From the NCBI RefSeq assembly GCF_007655485.1, contig NZ_VJXQ01000001.1, forward strand, positions 669,571 to 728,520: DNA of 58,950 nt, given 5' to 3'. Positions 34,669 to 41,435 of the stretch are shown piece after piece. A model generated the notes under the pieces. The model saw nothing but the letters and a program-made list of their open reading frames with translations. It was not told the origin of the DNA and made no database searches. The DNA comes from Halobellus captivus. Lineage in GTDB: Archaea > Halobacteriota > Halobacteria > Halobacteriales > Haloferacaceae. Numbering within the stretch: position 1 is the first letter of the stretch; each line of letters opens with the position of its first letter. The translations under genes were made by a program, and so were the position numbers.

Positions 34669-35366
34669 GCGCGTACCTCGAAATCGTCGTCATCGCGTTC
34701 GTTGCCCAGTTGGCGGTGCTCCCCGGCGAGAAAGTCCAGTTCATCATCGCCGGACTGTCAACCCGTTACGACCCGAAGGTGGTCGTCGCCGCCGCGGGCT
34801 CGGCGTTCGCTGGCTGGACCGCCCTCGAGATCCTCTTCGGACGGGCGTTGCAGTCGGCGCTCTCCCCGCAGGTCCTCGACGCGGTGACGGCGGCGCTCTT
34901 TCTGACGTTCGCCGTCCTGCTGTACCGTTCTGCCCCCTCGTCCGGCGACCGCTCGGCGTCGCCGACGACCGACGGCGGGACCGCCGATCTCGACGGCTTG
35001 CGGCTGCCGGAGCCGCTCGACCGCTACTCGGGGTCGTTCGGCGGCTTCCTCCCGATCTTCGCGCTGATGGTGACCGGCGAGTTCGGCGATAAGACCCAGT
35101 TGATCACCATCGGGCTGGCCGTCCAGTACGGCGCGACCTCCGCCATCTGGGTCGGCGAGATGCTGGCGATCATCCCGATCAGCCTCGCGAACGCGTACTT
35201 CTTCCACACGTTCGCACACCGGGTCGATATGCGGAAAGCACACCTCGCCGCGGCCGCGCTGTTCGCCCTCTTCGGCCTCGACGTCGTGCTCTCGTTACTG
35301 ACGGGCTTCTCGGTCTGGGACTCACTCATCGGCGTCGTCAGCGCGGCCGCCGCGGGACTCGTCTGA
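34665..35366 (+). CDS. GDT1/TMEM165 (UPF0016) family cation transporter
   Basis: A 233-residue membrane protein with six to seven helices. The family has two copies of the E-x-G-D-K-T motif, used to move Mn2+ or Ca2+ against H+. The second copy is perfect (EFGDKTQLITIG, from Glu139), the first is changed to LPGEKVQFII (19-28), lacking the leading Glu and Thr. The central linker (about 92-115) is Ser/Asp-rich. The GTG start overlaps the regulator's TGA (GTGA). Bacterial members export manganese, fitting the MntR-like partner. No separate promoter is seen. Confidence 0.88.
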   Translation: MSAYLEIVVIAFVAQLAVLPGEKVQFIIAGLSTRYDPKVVVAAAGSAFAGWTALEILFGRALQSALSPQVLDAVTAALFLTFAVLLYRSAPSSGDRSASPTTDGGTADLDGLRLPEPLDRYSGSFGGFLPIFALMVTGEFGDKTQLITIGLAVQYGATSAIWVGEMLAIIPISLANAYFFHTFAHRVDMRKAHLAAAALFALFGLDVVLSLLTGFSVWDSLIGVVSAAAAGLV

Positions 35367-35378
35367 TCACCAGTGGAA

Positions 35379-35458
35379 CGTCCTCGTAGATCGTTTCGCG
35401 TCCCCGCAGATCGTTTCGCGTCCCCGCAGGTCGTTTCGCGTCCTCGCAATCCGTCTTT
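35379..35458. repeat. Four tandem 20-bp units downstream of the GDT1 gene
   Basis: Units start at 35379, 35399, 35419 and 35439, each close to cgtccccgcagatcgtttcg; the last copy is diverged. They fill the 130-base gap before the LysE-like gene and end just before its TATA-like cctttttctc (35467-35476). Function unknown. Confidence 0.85.
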
Positions 35459-35499
35459 CTTCGGATCCTTTTTCTCGGTATGCTCCCGTTGTTAGTGTG

Positions 35500-36192
35500 A
35501 TGACGAGTCTCGTTGTGACGCTTACGGCCGGTCTCATCTTCGGCGTCGCACTCGCGGCACCGCCGGGGCCGATGAACGCGATCATCGCCGAGGAGAGCGT
35601 TCTCAGCGGCTGGATCGCGGGGTTCAAAGCAGGACTGGGTGCGATGACCGCAGACGCGATCTTCTTCGTCCTCGCGCTCCTTGGCGTCGTCGCGTTCGTC
35701 GAGCAGTTCCCGATCGTCCGCGCGGTGATGATCGGCGTCGGCGGCGGGTTGATGCTGTACTTCGCCTACGGCGCGCTCGTCGAGATGCGATCGTCGTTCC
35801 GGGCGGACAGCGGAGTCGAACCGCGGGAGTCGCGCGCGGGAACGGGTTTTCGGAAGGCGTTCGTGCTGGCGCTCACCAACCCCTACCAGATCCTCTTCTG
35901 GCTCACGATCGGCGTCGGGATGCTCCAACCGGGACGCGTCGACGTCCTCGCGCAGACGCCGTACCTCGGCGAGTCGATTGCTGGACTCGTCGTCGTCGAC
36001 ACCGGCTCGCCAGCGCTCATCGCGGGCTTCTTCGGGGGTATTGTGGTGTGGATCACGGGCTTCCCGGCCGCCCTCGTCGGTGCCGAGCGCCGCGTCGACG
36101 CCTTCGCGCCGATCGTCGCGGGCGTCAGCGCCGTCGTGCTCGCCGCCTTCGGCATCCTCTTCGTGACGCAGAGCGCCGGAATCCTGCTGTAG
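35500..36192 (+). CDS. LysE-family amino acid exporter
   Basis: A 230-residue membrane protein of the LysE/RhtB family with six helices. Family features are the N-terminal LTAGLIFGVALAAPPGPMNA, AGLGAMTADAIFFVLALLG, and the helix 4-5 region ALTNPYQILFWLTIGVGML. The family exports basic amino acids, homoserine or related solutes. The substrate is not predictable; a link to the adjacent threonine-synthase-like or metal genes is not supported. The ATG is chosen over an adjacent in-frame GTG three bases earlier. The TATA-like box lies at about -27. Confidence 0.88.
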   Translation: MTSLVVTLTAGLIFGVALAAPPGPMNAIIAEESVLSGWIAGFKAGLGAMTADAIFFVLALLGVVAFVEQFPIVRAVMIGVGGGLMLYFAYGALVEMRSSFRADSGVEPRESRAGTGFRKAFVLALTNPYQILFWLTIGVGMLQPGRVDVLAQTPYLGESIAGLVVVDTGSPALIAGFFGGIVVWITGFPAALVGAERRVDAFAPIVAGVSAVVLAAFGILFVTQSAGILL

Positions 36193-36270
36193 CGCCCAGA
36201 TCGACGGAATATCTCGGTAGCAGTTGTCACCGAAGGGAAACCCTTTGAGCCACCCGACGAAACGGGCGGT

Positions 36271-37317
36271 ATGTTCGAGAAGACGACGTGGATCAAGCTC
36301 CCGCGGAACGTCCTCGTCGGTCACGGCGTCCTCGACGACCTCTCGGCAGCGGTCGAGGAACTCTACCTCTCGGGGAGGCCGCTCGTGGTGACGAGTCCGA
36401 CGCCGAACGAACTCGTCGGCGAGCGAGTCCGAGCGCAGTTCGACGTCGCCGGGACGATCGTGATCGAAACGGCGAGCTTCGACGCCGTCGAGCGCGTCGT
36501 CGACGCCGCGTCGGACGCAGACGCGGGCTACCTCGTCGCGCTCGGCGGCGGCAAGCCGATCGACACCGCGAAGATGGCGTCCGATCGGCTGGGCTGTGGG
36601 TTCATCTCGGTCCCGACCGCCGCCAGCCACGACGGGATCGTCTCGGGGCGTTCGTCGATCCCCGAGGGCGACACCCGCCACTCGGTCGCCGCCGACCCGC
36701 CGCTGGCGGTCGTCGCCGACACGGAGATCCTCGCAGAGGCCCCGTGGGAACTCACCACAGCGGGCTGTGCGGACATCATCTCGAACTACACCGCCGTCAA
36801 GGACTGGCAGCTCGCCCATCGGCTGAAGAACGTCGAATACAGCGAGTACGCGGGGGCGCTCTCGCAGATGACCGCGGAGATGCTCGTCGAGTCCGCCGAC
36901 GCGATCAAACCCGGTTTCGAGGAGTCGGCGTGGCTCGTCGCGAAGGCGCTCGTCTCCTCCGGCGTCGCGATGTCGATTGCCGGGTCCTCGCGGCCCGCCT
37001 CGGGCGCTGAACACCTCGTCTCACATCAACTCGACCGACTCGTCCCCGGTCGGGCGCTCCACGGCCACCAGGTCGGCGTCGCGTCGATCGTGACGGAGTA
37101 CCTCCACTCCGGCGAGCGCGGCGAGTGGGCCGACATTCGTAACGCCCTCGAAGCGATGGGCGCGCCGACGACCGCATCCGGACTGGGAATCGGCGACGAC
37201 ACGTTCCTGGAGGCGGTGACGACCGCGCACTCGATTCGCGACCGGTACACGATCCTCGGCGACGGCGTCAGCGAGGCGGCCGCTCGCGAGGCGGCGACGT
37301 TGACCGACGTGGTCTGA
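36271..37317 (+). CDS. egsA: sn-Glycerol-1-phosphate dehydrogenase
   Basis: A 348-residue NAD(P)-dependent zinc enzyme reducing DHAP to sn-glycerol-1-phosphate, which sets the archaeal stereochemistry of membrane lipids. The family start WIKLPRNVLVGHGVLDDL, the cofactor GGGKPIDTAKM, SVPTAASHDGIVSGRSSI, the zinc-site GCADIISN, and SHQLDR, ALHGHQVGV are intact. The length is normal. TATA-like ccctttgag lies 27 bases upstream. The last codons are repeated downstream (a 23-bp exact direct repeat, see the repeat feature). Confidence 0.97.
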   Translation: MFEKTTWIKLPRNVLVGHGVLDDLSAAVEELYLSGRPLVVTSPTPNELVGERVRAQFDVAGTIVIETASFDAVERVVDAASDADAGYLVALGGGKPIDTAKMASDRLGCGFISVPTAASHDGIVSGRSSIPEGDTRHSVAADPPLAVVADTEILAEAPWELTTAGCADIISNYTAVKDWQLAHRLKNVEYSEYAGALSQMTAEMLVESADAIKPGFEESAWLVAKALVSSGVAMSIAGSSRPASGAEHLVSHQLDRLVPGRALHGHQVGVASIVTEYLHSGERGEWADIRNALEAMGAPTTASGLGIGDDTFLEAVTTAHSIRDRYTILGDGVSEAAAREAATLTDVV

Positions 37318-37352
37318 GCGTCGGCGCGTCGGCCGCTCGCGAGGCGGCGACG
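37277..37352. repeat. 23-bp direct repeat spanning the egsA stop codon
   Basis: cggccgctcgcgaggcggcg plus acg occurs at 37277-37299 inside egsA and again at 37330-37352 after its stop, 53 bases apart. It looks like a partial duplication of the gene end. Confidence 0.85.
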
Positions 37353-37432
37353 CGATCAACACGGTGACGGGCGATCCGTTCGGGGACGACCCGTTCCGAA
37401 GGACCGATTAGGAACGGCTGCCAACCCGAGGT

Positions 37433-38053
37433 ATGGCAACCTCCAGCGCCGACAACGCGGCCAAACGTCACCCGCTCGCCGTGACCGGTTTGCTGTCCAT
37501 CGTCGGATACGCGGCCGTCATCGGTACCTTTCTCGGTGCCGTCCCCGGGAGCGTGTTCCCGGAGCTATCGCTGTGGGAAGTGAATCGCCTCTCGGACGCG
37601 ATCGCCGTCGTCAACGCCGCGAACGTCGTCGTGATCGCCGCGGGCTGGCGCTGGATCCGCCGCGACGACGTGCGAAAGCACGCTGCCGCGATGGTGACGT
37701 CGTTCCTCCTCATCCTCGTGTTTTTGGTTATGTATCTCACCAAAATCGGCGGCGGCGGCACGAAGGAGTTCGTGGGGCCGACGCTCGTGTACTACCCGTA
37801 CCTGGCGATGCTCGCGATCCACATCGTGCTCTCGATCGTAGCGGTTCCGGTCGTGTTGTACGCGCTCGTGCTCGGCGCGACCCACTCGCCCGAGGAACTC
37901 AGGCGCGAGACGCCGCATCGACGCGTCGGCCGGATCGCGGCCTCGGCGTGGCTGTTCTCGCTCGCGCTCGGGGTGCTCACGTACCTCCTCCTCAACCACG
38001 CGTTCAGTTGGGAGTACGTCGAAGCCGCCGCGGCGGTTCTGGTCATCCGATGA
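37433..38053 (+). CDS. DUF420 family membrane protein
   Basis: A 206-residue protein with five to six membrane helices, typical of DUF420. Motifs are SLWEVNRLSDAIAVVNAANV, RKHAAAMVTSFLLILVFLVM (with His), TKIGGGGTKEF and YPYLAMLAIHIVLSI. Members are often found with heme-copper oxidase assembly genes; the conserved His residues suggest heme or copper binding (inference). The last codons lie in the first unit of a 26-bp tandem repeat, so the C-terminus may have been altered by duplication. Confidence 0.82.
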   Translation: MATSSADNAAKRHPLAVTGLLSIVGYAAVIGTFLGAVPGSVFPELSLWEVNRLSDAIAVVNAANVVVIAAGWRWIRRDDVRKHAAAMVTSFLLILVFLVMYLTKIGGGGTKEFVGPTLVYYPYLAMLAIHIVLSIVAVPVVLYALVLGATHSPEELRRETPHRRVGRIAASAWLFSLALGVLTYLLLNHAFSWEYVEAAAAVLVIR

Positions 38054-38107
38054 CTGCGGCGGTCCTTTTTATTCGATGACCGCGGCGGTTCTCTTCGTTC
38101 TCTGAAC
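38030..38107. repeat. Three tandem 26-bp units across the end of the DUF420 gene
   Basis: Units start at 38030, 38056 and 38082; each begins gcggcggt. The first contains the DUF420 stop codon, and the second would encode nearly the same C-terminal residues. The third is diverged. Confidence 0.8.
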
Positions 38108-38174
38108 TCGACAACCACGCCCGTGTCACGCGATGGGATCGAGTGAATTCGGGGCGGGCACCGAATGTCGAGGA

Positions 38175-38180
38175 TTTTTA
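38175..38180 (+). promoter_or_regulatory. TATA box of the GT4 gene
   Basis: ttttta lies 24-29 bases before the ATG at 38204, so this transcript is probably leaderless. It decides the start: an ATG at 38165 precedes the box. Confidence 0.6.
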
Positions 38181-38203
38181 TCGCCGCGACGAAACCCACG
38201 GGT

Positions 38204-39262
38204 ATGCGCGTCGCGTTCGTCTCGCTGTACACCGATCAACGGCGCTCCGACGGCGCGACGCAACGGCTTCGACGAGTCGCCGAACGGCTCGCCGCGCGCG
38301 GCCACGACGTCTTCATCTGCTGTGCGAAATGGTGGGAAGGGCCGATCGACGCCTTCGAACAGAACGGCGTCGAATACGTCGGCGTCGTCGAGACACCCGC
38401 AGTTCGGTCCTTCGCCTCAAGGCTCCCCTTCGCGCTTCGGCGCGTGTCGCCGGACGTGATTCACTGCACCAACAGCCCGCCCTCGCAGGTCGTCGCCGCC
38501 AAGACGGCCGCGAGGTTCCTTCGGGTGCCGGTCGTCGTCGACTGGTGGGCGCGCCGCGACGACGACACCGATCGGATGACCCGCCGCGCCGCGACCGGCG
38601 CGAACCGGGTGATCGCTCCCTCTCGGCTGGTCAAAACCGAGGCGCGCGAGTGCGGCGCGCCCGCGGATGCCGTCACGCTCGTCCCGGAGTCGATCGACTT
38701 CGACCTCGTTCGGGAGGCGGAGGTGGACAACCGTGCCGATCTCGTCTACGCCCGCCGACTCGACGAGCACGCGAACGCGGAGACCTTCCTGCTCGCCTTA
38801 GCGGAGCTCCGCGACCGCGAGTGGCGCGCGGTCGTCATCGGTGACGGGCCCGAGCGTGACGCCGTCGAGCGGACCGCGGCCGACCTCCGGATCGACGACC
38901 GCGTGTCCTTCCTCGGCGACCTCACGCCCGAGGAGTACGTGCCGATTCTGAAGGGCGCGCGCGTGTTCGCCCAGACGGCGACGGTCGAACCGTTCGCCCG
39001 AGAGCTGCTCTGGGCGCTCGCCTGCGGCTGCGTCGGGATCGTCGAGTACCAGGCCAGATCGAGCGCGCACGAGCTCGTCGAGAACTTCGACCGCGGCGTG
39101 CGCGTGACGAGCCCGCAGGAACTCGCCGACGAGGTCGCGGCCGCGGCCGCGCACGAACCGGCGTCGGTCAACGAGGCGTTCGCGGGTTACGATCACGAGC
39201 AGATACTCGAGTCGTTTCTGCGGATCTACCGGTCCGAGATCGACGAGTTCGGATTCTTCTGA
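38204..39262 (+). CDS. GT4-family glycosyltransferase
   Basis: A 352-residue glycosyltransferase with a GT-B fold. N-terminal GATQRLRRVAERLAARGHDV binds acceptor; the C-terminal donor domain has DLVYARRLDEHANAETFLLA, AVVIGDGPERDAVERTAADL, RVSFLGDLTPEEYVPIL and the E-x7-E like EPFARELLWALACG. It probably adds a sugar to a lipid or protein acceptor at the cell surface. No other glycosylation genes adjoin it, though egsA is near. The start MRVAFVS is the natural beginning of the first strand. Confidence 0.88.
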   Translation: MRVAFVSLYTDQRRSDGATQRLRRVAERLAARGHDVFICCAKWWEGPIDAFEQNGVEYVGVVETPAVRSFASRLPFALRRVSPDVIHCTNSPPSQVVAAKTAARFLRVPVVVDWWARRDDDTDRMTRRAATGANRVIAPSRLVKTEARECGAPADAVTLVPESIDFDLVREAEVDNRADLVYARRLDEHANAETFLLALAELRDREWRAVVIGDGPERDAVERTAADLRIDDRVSFLGDLTPEEYVPILKGARVFAQTATVEPFARELLWALACGCVGIVEYQARSSAHELVENFDRGVRVTSPQELADEVAAAAAHEPASVNEAFAGYDHEQILESFLRIYRSEIDEFGFF

Positions 39263-39324
39263 AGCGAGCGAGCCGAACCGGTCGACCCGGGGAGTTTCCT
39301 ACCCGCCCAACGTACGGGGAGGCG

Positions 39325-39756
39325 ATGTCGAGTTCCCTCCACCTCGTCGTTCGATCGATCCACGTACTCGGGATGGCGATCGCCCTCGGCGGCTCCGTCC
39401 TCGCTTGGCAACTGCTCGGAAGCGACGATCAAGATCCGATTCCGTCGTTGCGCCGCTTCGAGTGGCTCTTCTGGGGCGCAATCGGGCTGCTGGTCGCCAC
39501 GGGCGTCGGAAACCTCGGGACGCTCGGCCCACCGGGACCGTCGACCAGTTGGGGTGCCGTGTTGACCGCCAAGTTACTCGTCGTGTTCGCGCTCGTCGTC
39601 GGCTCGGCCGTCCGATCGCTTGCGGTGTTGCGCCTCCAAGACCGGGATCGAGCGGCGAGCGATCACGCACACGCTCGTCTCCGGACGCTGTACGCCGGGA
39701 CCGCGTGGTCTCTCGTTCTGGTGGTCGCGCTCGCGGAGGTGCTCGCCCATGGGTGA
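39325..39756 (+). CDS. CopD-like membrane protein
   Basis: A 143-residue protein with four membrane helices and family features HLVVRSIHVLGMAIALGGSV, EWLFWGAIGLLVATGVGNLG and LTAKLLVVFALVVGSAVRSL. CopD-type proteins are linked to copper import or to cytochrome assembly. Conserved His in helix 1 and Lys in helix 3 fit. The next gene begins before this one ends (eight-base overlap), so they are translated together. Confidence 0.78.
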   Translation: MSSSLHLVVRSIHVLGMAIALGGSVLAWQLLGSDDQDPIPSLRRFEWLFWGAIGLLVATGVGNLGTLGPPGPSTSWGAVLTAKLLVVFALVVGSAVRSLAVLRLQDRDRAASDHAHARLRTLYAGTAWSLVLVVALAEVLAHG

Positions 39757-40258
39757 CTCCGCGAGTTGGTTCGAGGTCTGGGTCATCGGGACCGTTGATT
39801 TGGCGACGCTCTCGCTCGTCGCGCTTGTCTCCGCTCATCTCTCGGGAGGACTGTCGGGCGCGCTCGCGGGGCTGGGGACGGTCCCTGGGCTGCTGCTCTT
39901 CGGGTACCTGTGGTTCCTCGTCGTCGCCGCCGTGTGGTGGGTGCTGCGCGACGGGGGACTTCGAGAAGAGCGCGCGATCCGAACGCTCATCGTCCGTAGC
40001 GCGGGGGGCGGCGCACTCGCCGGGGGCGGGTTGATCGGCGGGGTCGCCCTCGTCGCCGGGATCGCCGTCGTTGTCACCGATGCGGCGTCTCTCACCGCCG
40101 TCGCGCTCATCGCCACGATCGGTGGAGTGGCCGCCGGGATCGTGGGCGCGATCGTCGGCGTCGTATTCGCCGCGATCAACGTCGCCCTCCAGTGGGTGAG
40201 CGAGCGGGCGGTGCCGACGGCGGAACGCGAGGACTACTCGTCGTCTTCGAGTTCGTAG
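39749..40258 (+). CDS. Membrane protein of unknown family, partner of the CopD-like gene
   Basis: A 169-residue protein with four to five helices: VWVIGTVDLATLSLVALVSA, TVPGLLLFGYLWFLVVAAVW, a Gly/Ala-rich pair (AGGGLIGGVALVAGIAVVVT; IGGVAAGIVGAIVGVVFAAI). It ends in six Ser residues. No family was recognised. It overlaps the CopD-like gene by eight bases and its last 25 bases are antisense to the end of the convergent halocyanin gene. The context suggests a role in copper or respiratory-chain assembly (inference). Confidence 0.7.
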   Translation: MGDSASWFEVWVIGTVDLATLSLVALVSAHLSGGLSGALAGLGTVPGLLLFGYLWFLVVAAVWWVLRDGGLREERAIRTLIVRSAGGGALAGGGLIGGVALVAGIAVVVTDAASLTAVALIATIGGVAAGIVGAIVGVVFAAINVALQWVSERAVPTAEREDYSSSSSS

Positions 40259-40785
40259 TTGCCGCCGTACTTCATGAAGAAGAAGGCGAGGCCCAGCGTC
40301 GCCACCATCGCGAACGTCGTCGCGACGCCGAGGGTTTTCGCGGAATCCGGCACCTGCGGGACGTTCGCGGGTTCGGGCGTCGAAATCTCCTCGACGACGT
40401 CGATGGTCGCCTCCATGCCGGAGACCTGGTGCGGTTCGCAGTAGTACTCGTAGGTGCCGAGCGTCTCGAAGGTGTACTCGTAGGTGAACCCGGTGTTCTC
40501 GAGGCTCTCGGATCCCTCCCAATTGGCGTCTTCGGGCTGGTTCTCGACGACGATGTTGTGGTTGTCCGACTCCCAGACGAACTCGACGGTCGTCCCCGGG
40601 AGAATCTCCAGCGGTTCGTCGGTTCCGGGCGTGAACACGAGCGATCCGTCCGGACCGACGAGAACTTGCTCGGACCCGCCGCCTTCCTGTCCCGCAGCGG
40701 CACCAGTAGCACCGGCGACCGCAGCCGAACCGGCCGCCGCCGTGAGGAAGGCACGACGGGACATATCCGCGTTGCCGTCAGTCAT
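40234..40785 (-). CDS. Halocyanin (blue copper protein), membrane-anchored
   Basis: A 183-residue type I copper protein. N-terminus has a Tat signal (SRRAFLTAAAGSAAVAG). The cupredoxin domain (about 40-133) has ligands His76 (DNHNIV), Cys116, His119 (YYCEPH) and Met124. A C-terminal helix (TLGVATTFAMVATLGLAFFF) anchors it in the membrane, so the copper domain lies outside. Halocyanins are mobile or anchored electron carriers between cytochrome b complexes and terminal oxidases. It is very similar to the copy in the petBD cluster, including 77 identical bases. The TATA-like box is 27 bases upstream of MTDGNADM. Confidence 0.92.
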   Translation of the reverse strand: MTDGNADMSRRAFLTAAAGSAAVAGATGAAAGQEGGGSEQVLVGPDGSLVFTPGTDEPLEILPGTTVEFVWESDNHNIVVENQPEDANWEGSESLENTGFTYEYTFETLGTYEYYCEPHQVSGMEATIDVVEEISTPEPANVPQVPDSAKTLGVATTFAMVATLGLAFFFMKYGGNYELEDDE

Positions 40786-40910
40786 ACACGGGCGTTGGGA
40801 GTCGGCTGTAGTGAATACTTTGGTTTGTCTCTTTCGTCGGGGATGCACGGAGTGGGTCGGGTCGTCGCTGGCGGCAGTCGCAGTCCGTCGTCGGTGCGGT
40901 CGCAGTGCGG

Positions 40911-40966
40911 AACGATGCGGAACGATGCGGAACGATGCGGAGCGGTTGCAGTGTGGAACGATGCGG
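40911..40966. repeat. Tandem decamer aacgatgcgg
   Basis: Three perfect contiguous copies and one more 16 bases later. Too short and too regular for a CRISPR array. Confidence 0.85.
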
Positions 40967-41077
40967 AGTAGTTGGGCGGTCGCGGGACGGTCCCAGTGCG
41001 GTGCGGTCCGCAAGCGGTTGTACCGCGTGGCTCGCCCCTGCGAGCCTCGCGGGTAGTTTTTCCCTCCAGGTTTTTGC

Positions 41078-41102
41078 GCGGAGGGTCCGCTGGACCCTCC
41101 GC
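41078..41102. terminator. Perfect 11-bp hairpin upstream of the MTH865 gene
   Basis: gcggagggtcc-gct-ggaccctccgc, eleven paired bases with a three-base loop, with T runs before it (tagtttttccc, ggtttttgcg) and gtaaaaagg after. It may be a bidirectional terminator, a transcription-regulating structure, or part of a dispersed haloarchaeal intergenic element. Its exact role is not shown by the sequence. Confidence 0.5.
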
Positions 41103-41155
41103 AGTAAAAAGGTGGTTCCGCAACGCTTTTGCGCGTCGTCTGGCACGTCACGGCT

Positions 41156-41413
41156 ATGGCAGACGTAGAGGCGGAGCTCCGCCAGCAGTTCATCGACGCG
41201 TTCAGTGGTGCCGACTTCCCGATCAGCAGCCAGATGGACCTCGTCCCCGCGCTCCCGAACGGTCCGGGCACGAAGTTCGAGGCGGGCGACGTCACGCTCA
41301 CCGCGATGGAAATGGCCGCGAAGCTCGGTTCCCACCAGGACTTCCCCTACGACGACGTCGAAACGCTCGTCGACGACGTCATCGAGGGGCTTAAAGCCGA
41401 AGGGATGATCTGA
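41156..41413 (+). CDS. MTH865-like family protein
   Basis: An 85-residue helical protein of the MTH865 family, conserved in archaea. The sequence VEAELRQQFIDAFSGADFPI, SQMDLVPALPNGPGTKFEAG and DFPYDDVETLVDDVIEGLKA fits the whole family length. The structure of the methanogen homolog is an EF-hand-like helical fold; function is unknown. The ATG at MADVEAEL is preferred over an earlier GTG because of the TATA-like box 27 bases before it. Confidence 0.88.
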   Translation: MADVEAELRQQFIDAFSGADFPISSQMDLVPALPNGPGTKFEAGDVTLTAMEMAAKLGSHQDFPYDDVETLVDDVIEGLKAEGMI

Positions 41414-41435
41414 CAGTCCGAACGGCGGCCCGCTC

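Larger units (their letters stand above)
40786..41155. other. Intergenic region with decamer array and hairpin
   Basis: About 370 bases, no gene. It holds the halocyanin promoter (gaatactt near 40813), three adjacent copies of aacgatgcgg (40911-40940) with another at 40957-40966, then a G+C-rich part followed by T runs, a perfect hairpin at 41078-41102 and a gcttttgcg TATA-like box for the MTH865 gene (about 41125-41133). Confidence 0.6.

Noticed and set aside
38165-38203. Upstream ATG as start of the GT4 gene
   Set aside because: The TATA-like box at 38175-38180 lies after it, so the transcript begins near the later ATG at 38204.
40911-40966. Possible CRISPR array
   Set aside because: The decamers are contiguous without spacers and too short; no cas genes occur.
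41078-41102. Hairpin as a bacterial-type intrinsic terminator
   Set aside because: Archaeal termination depends mainly on T runs; the T runs lie before the hairpin on the plus strand, so the role was left open.
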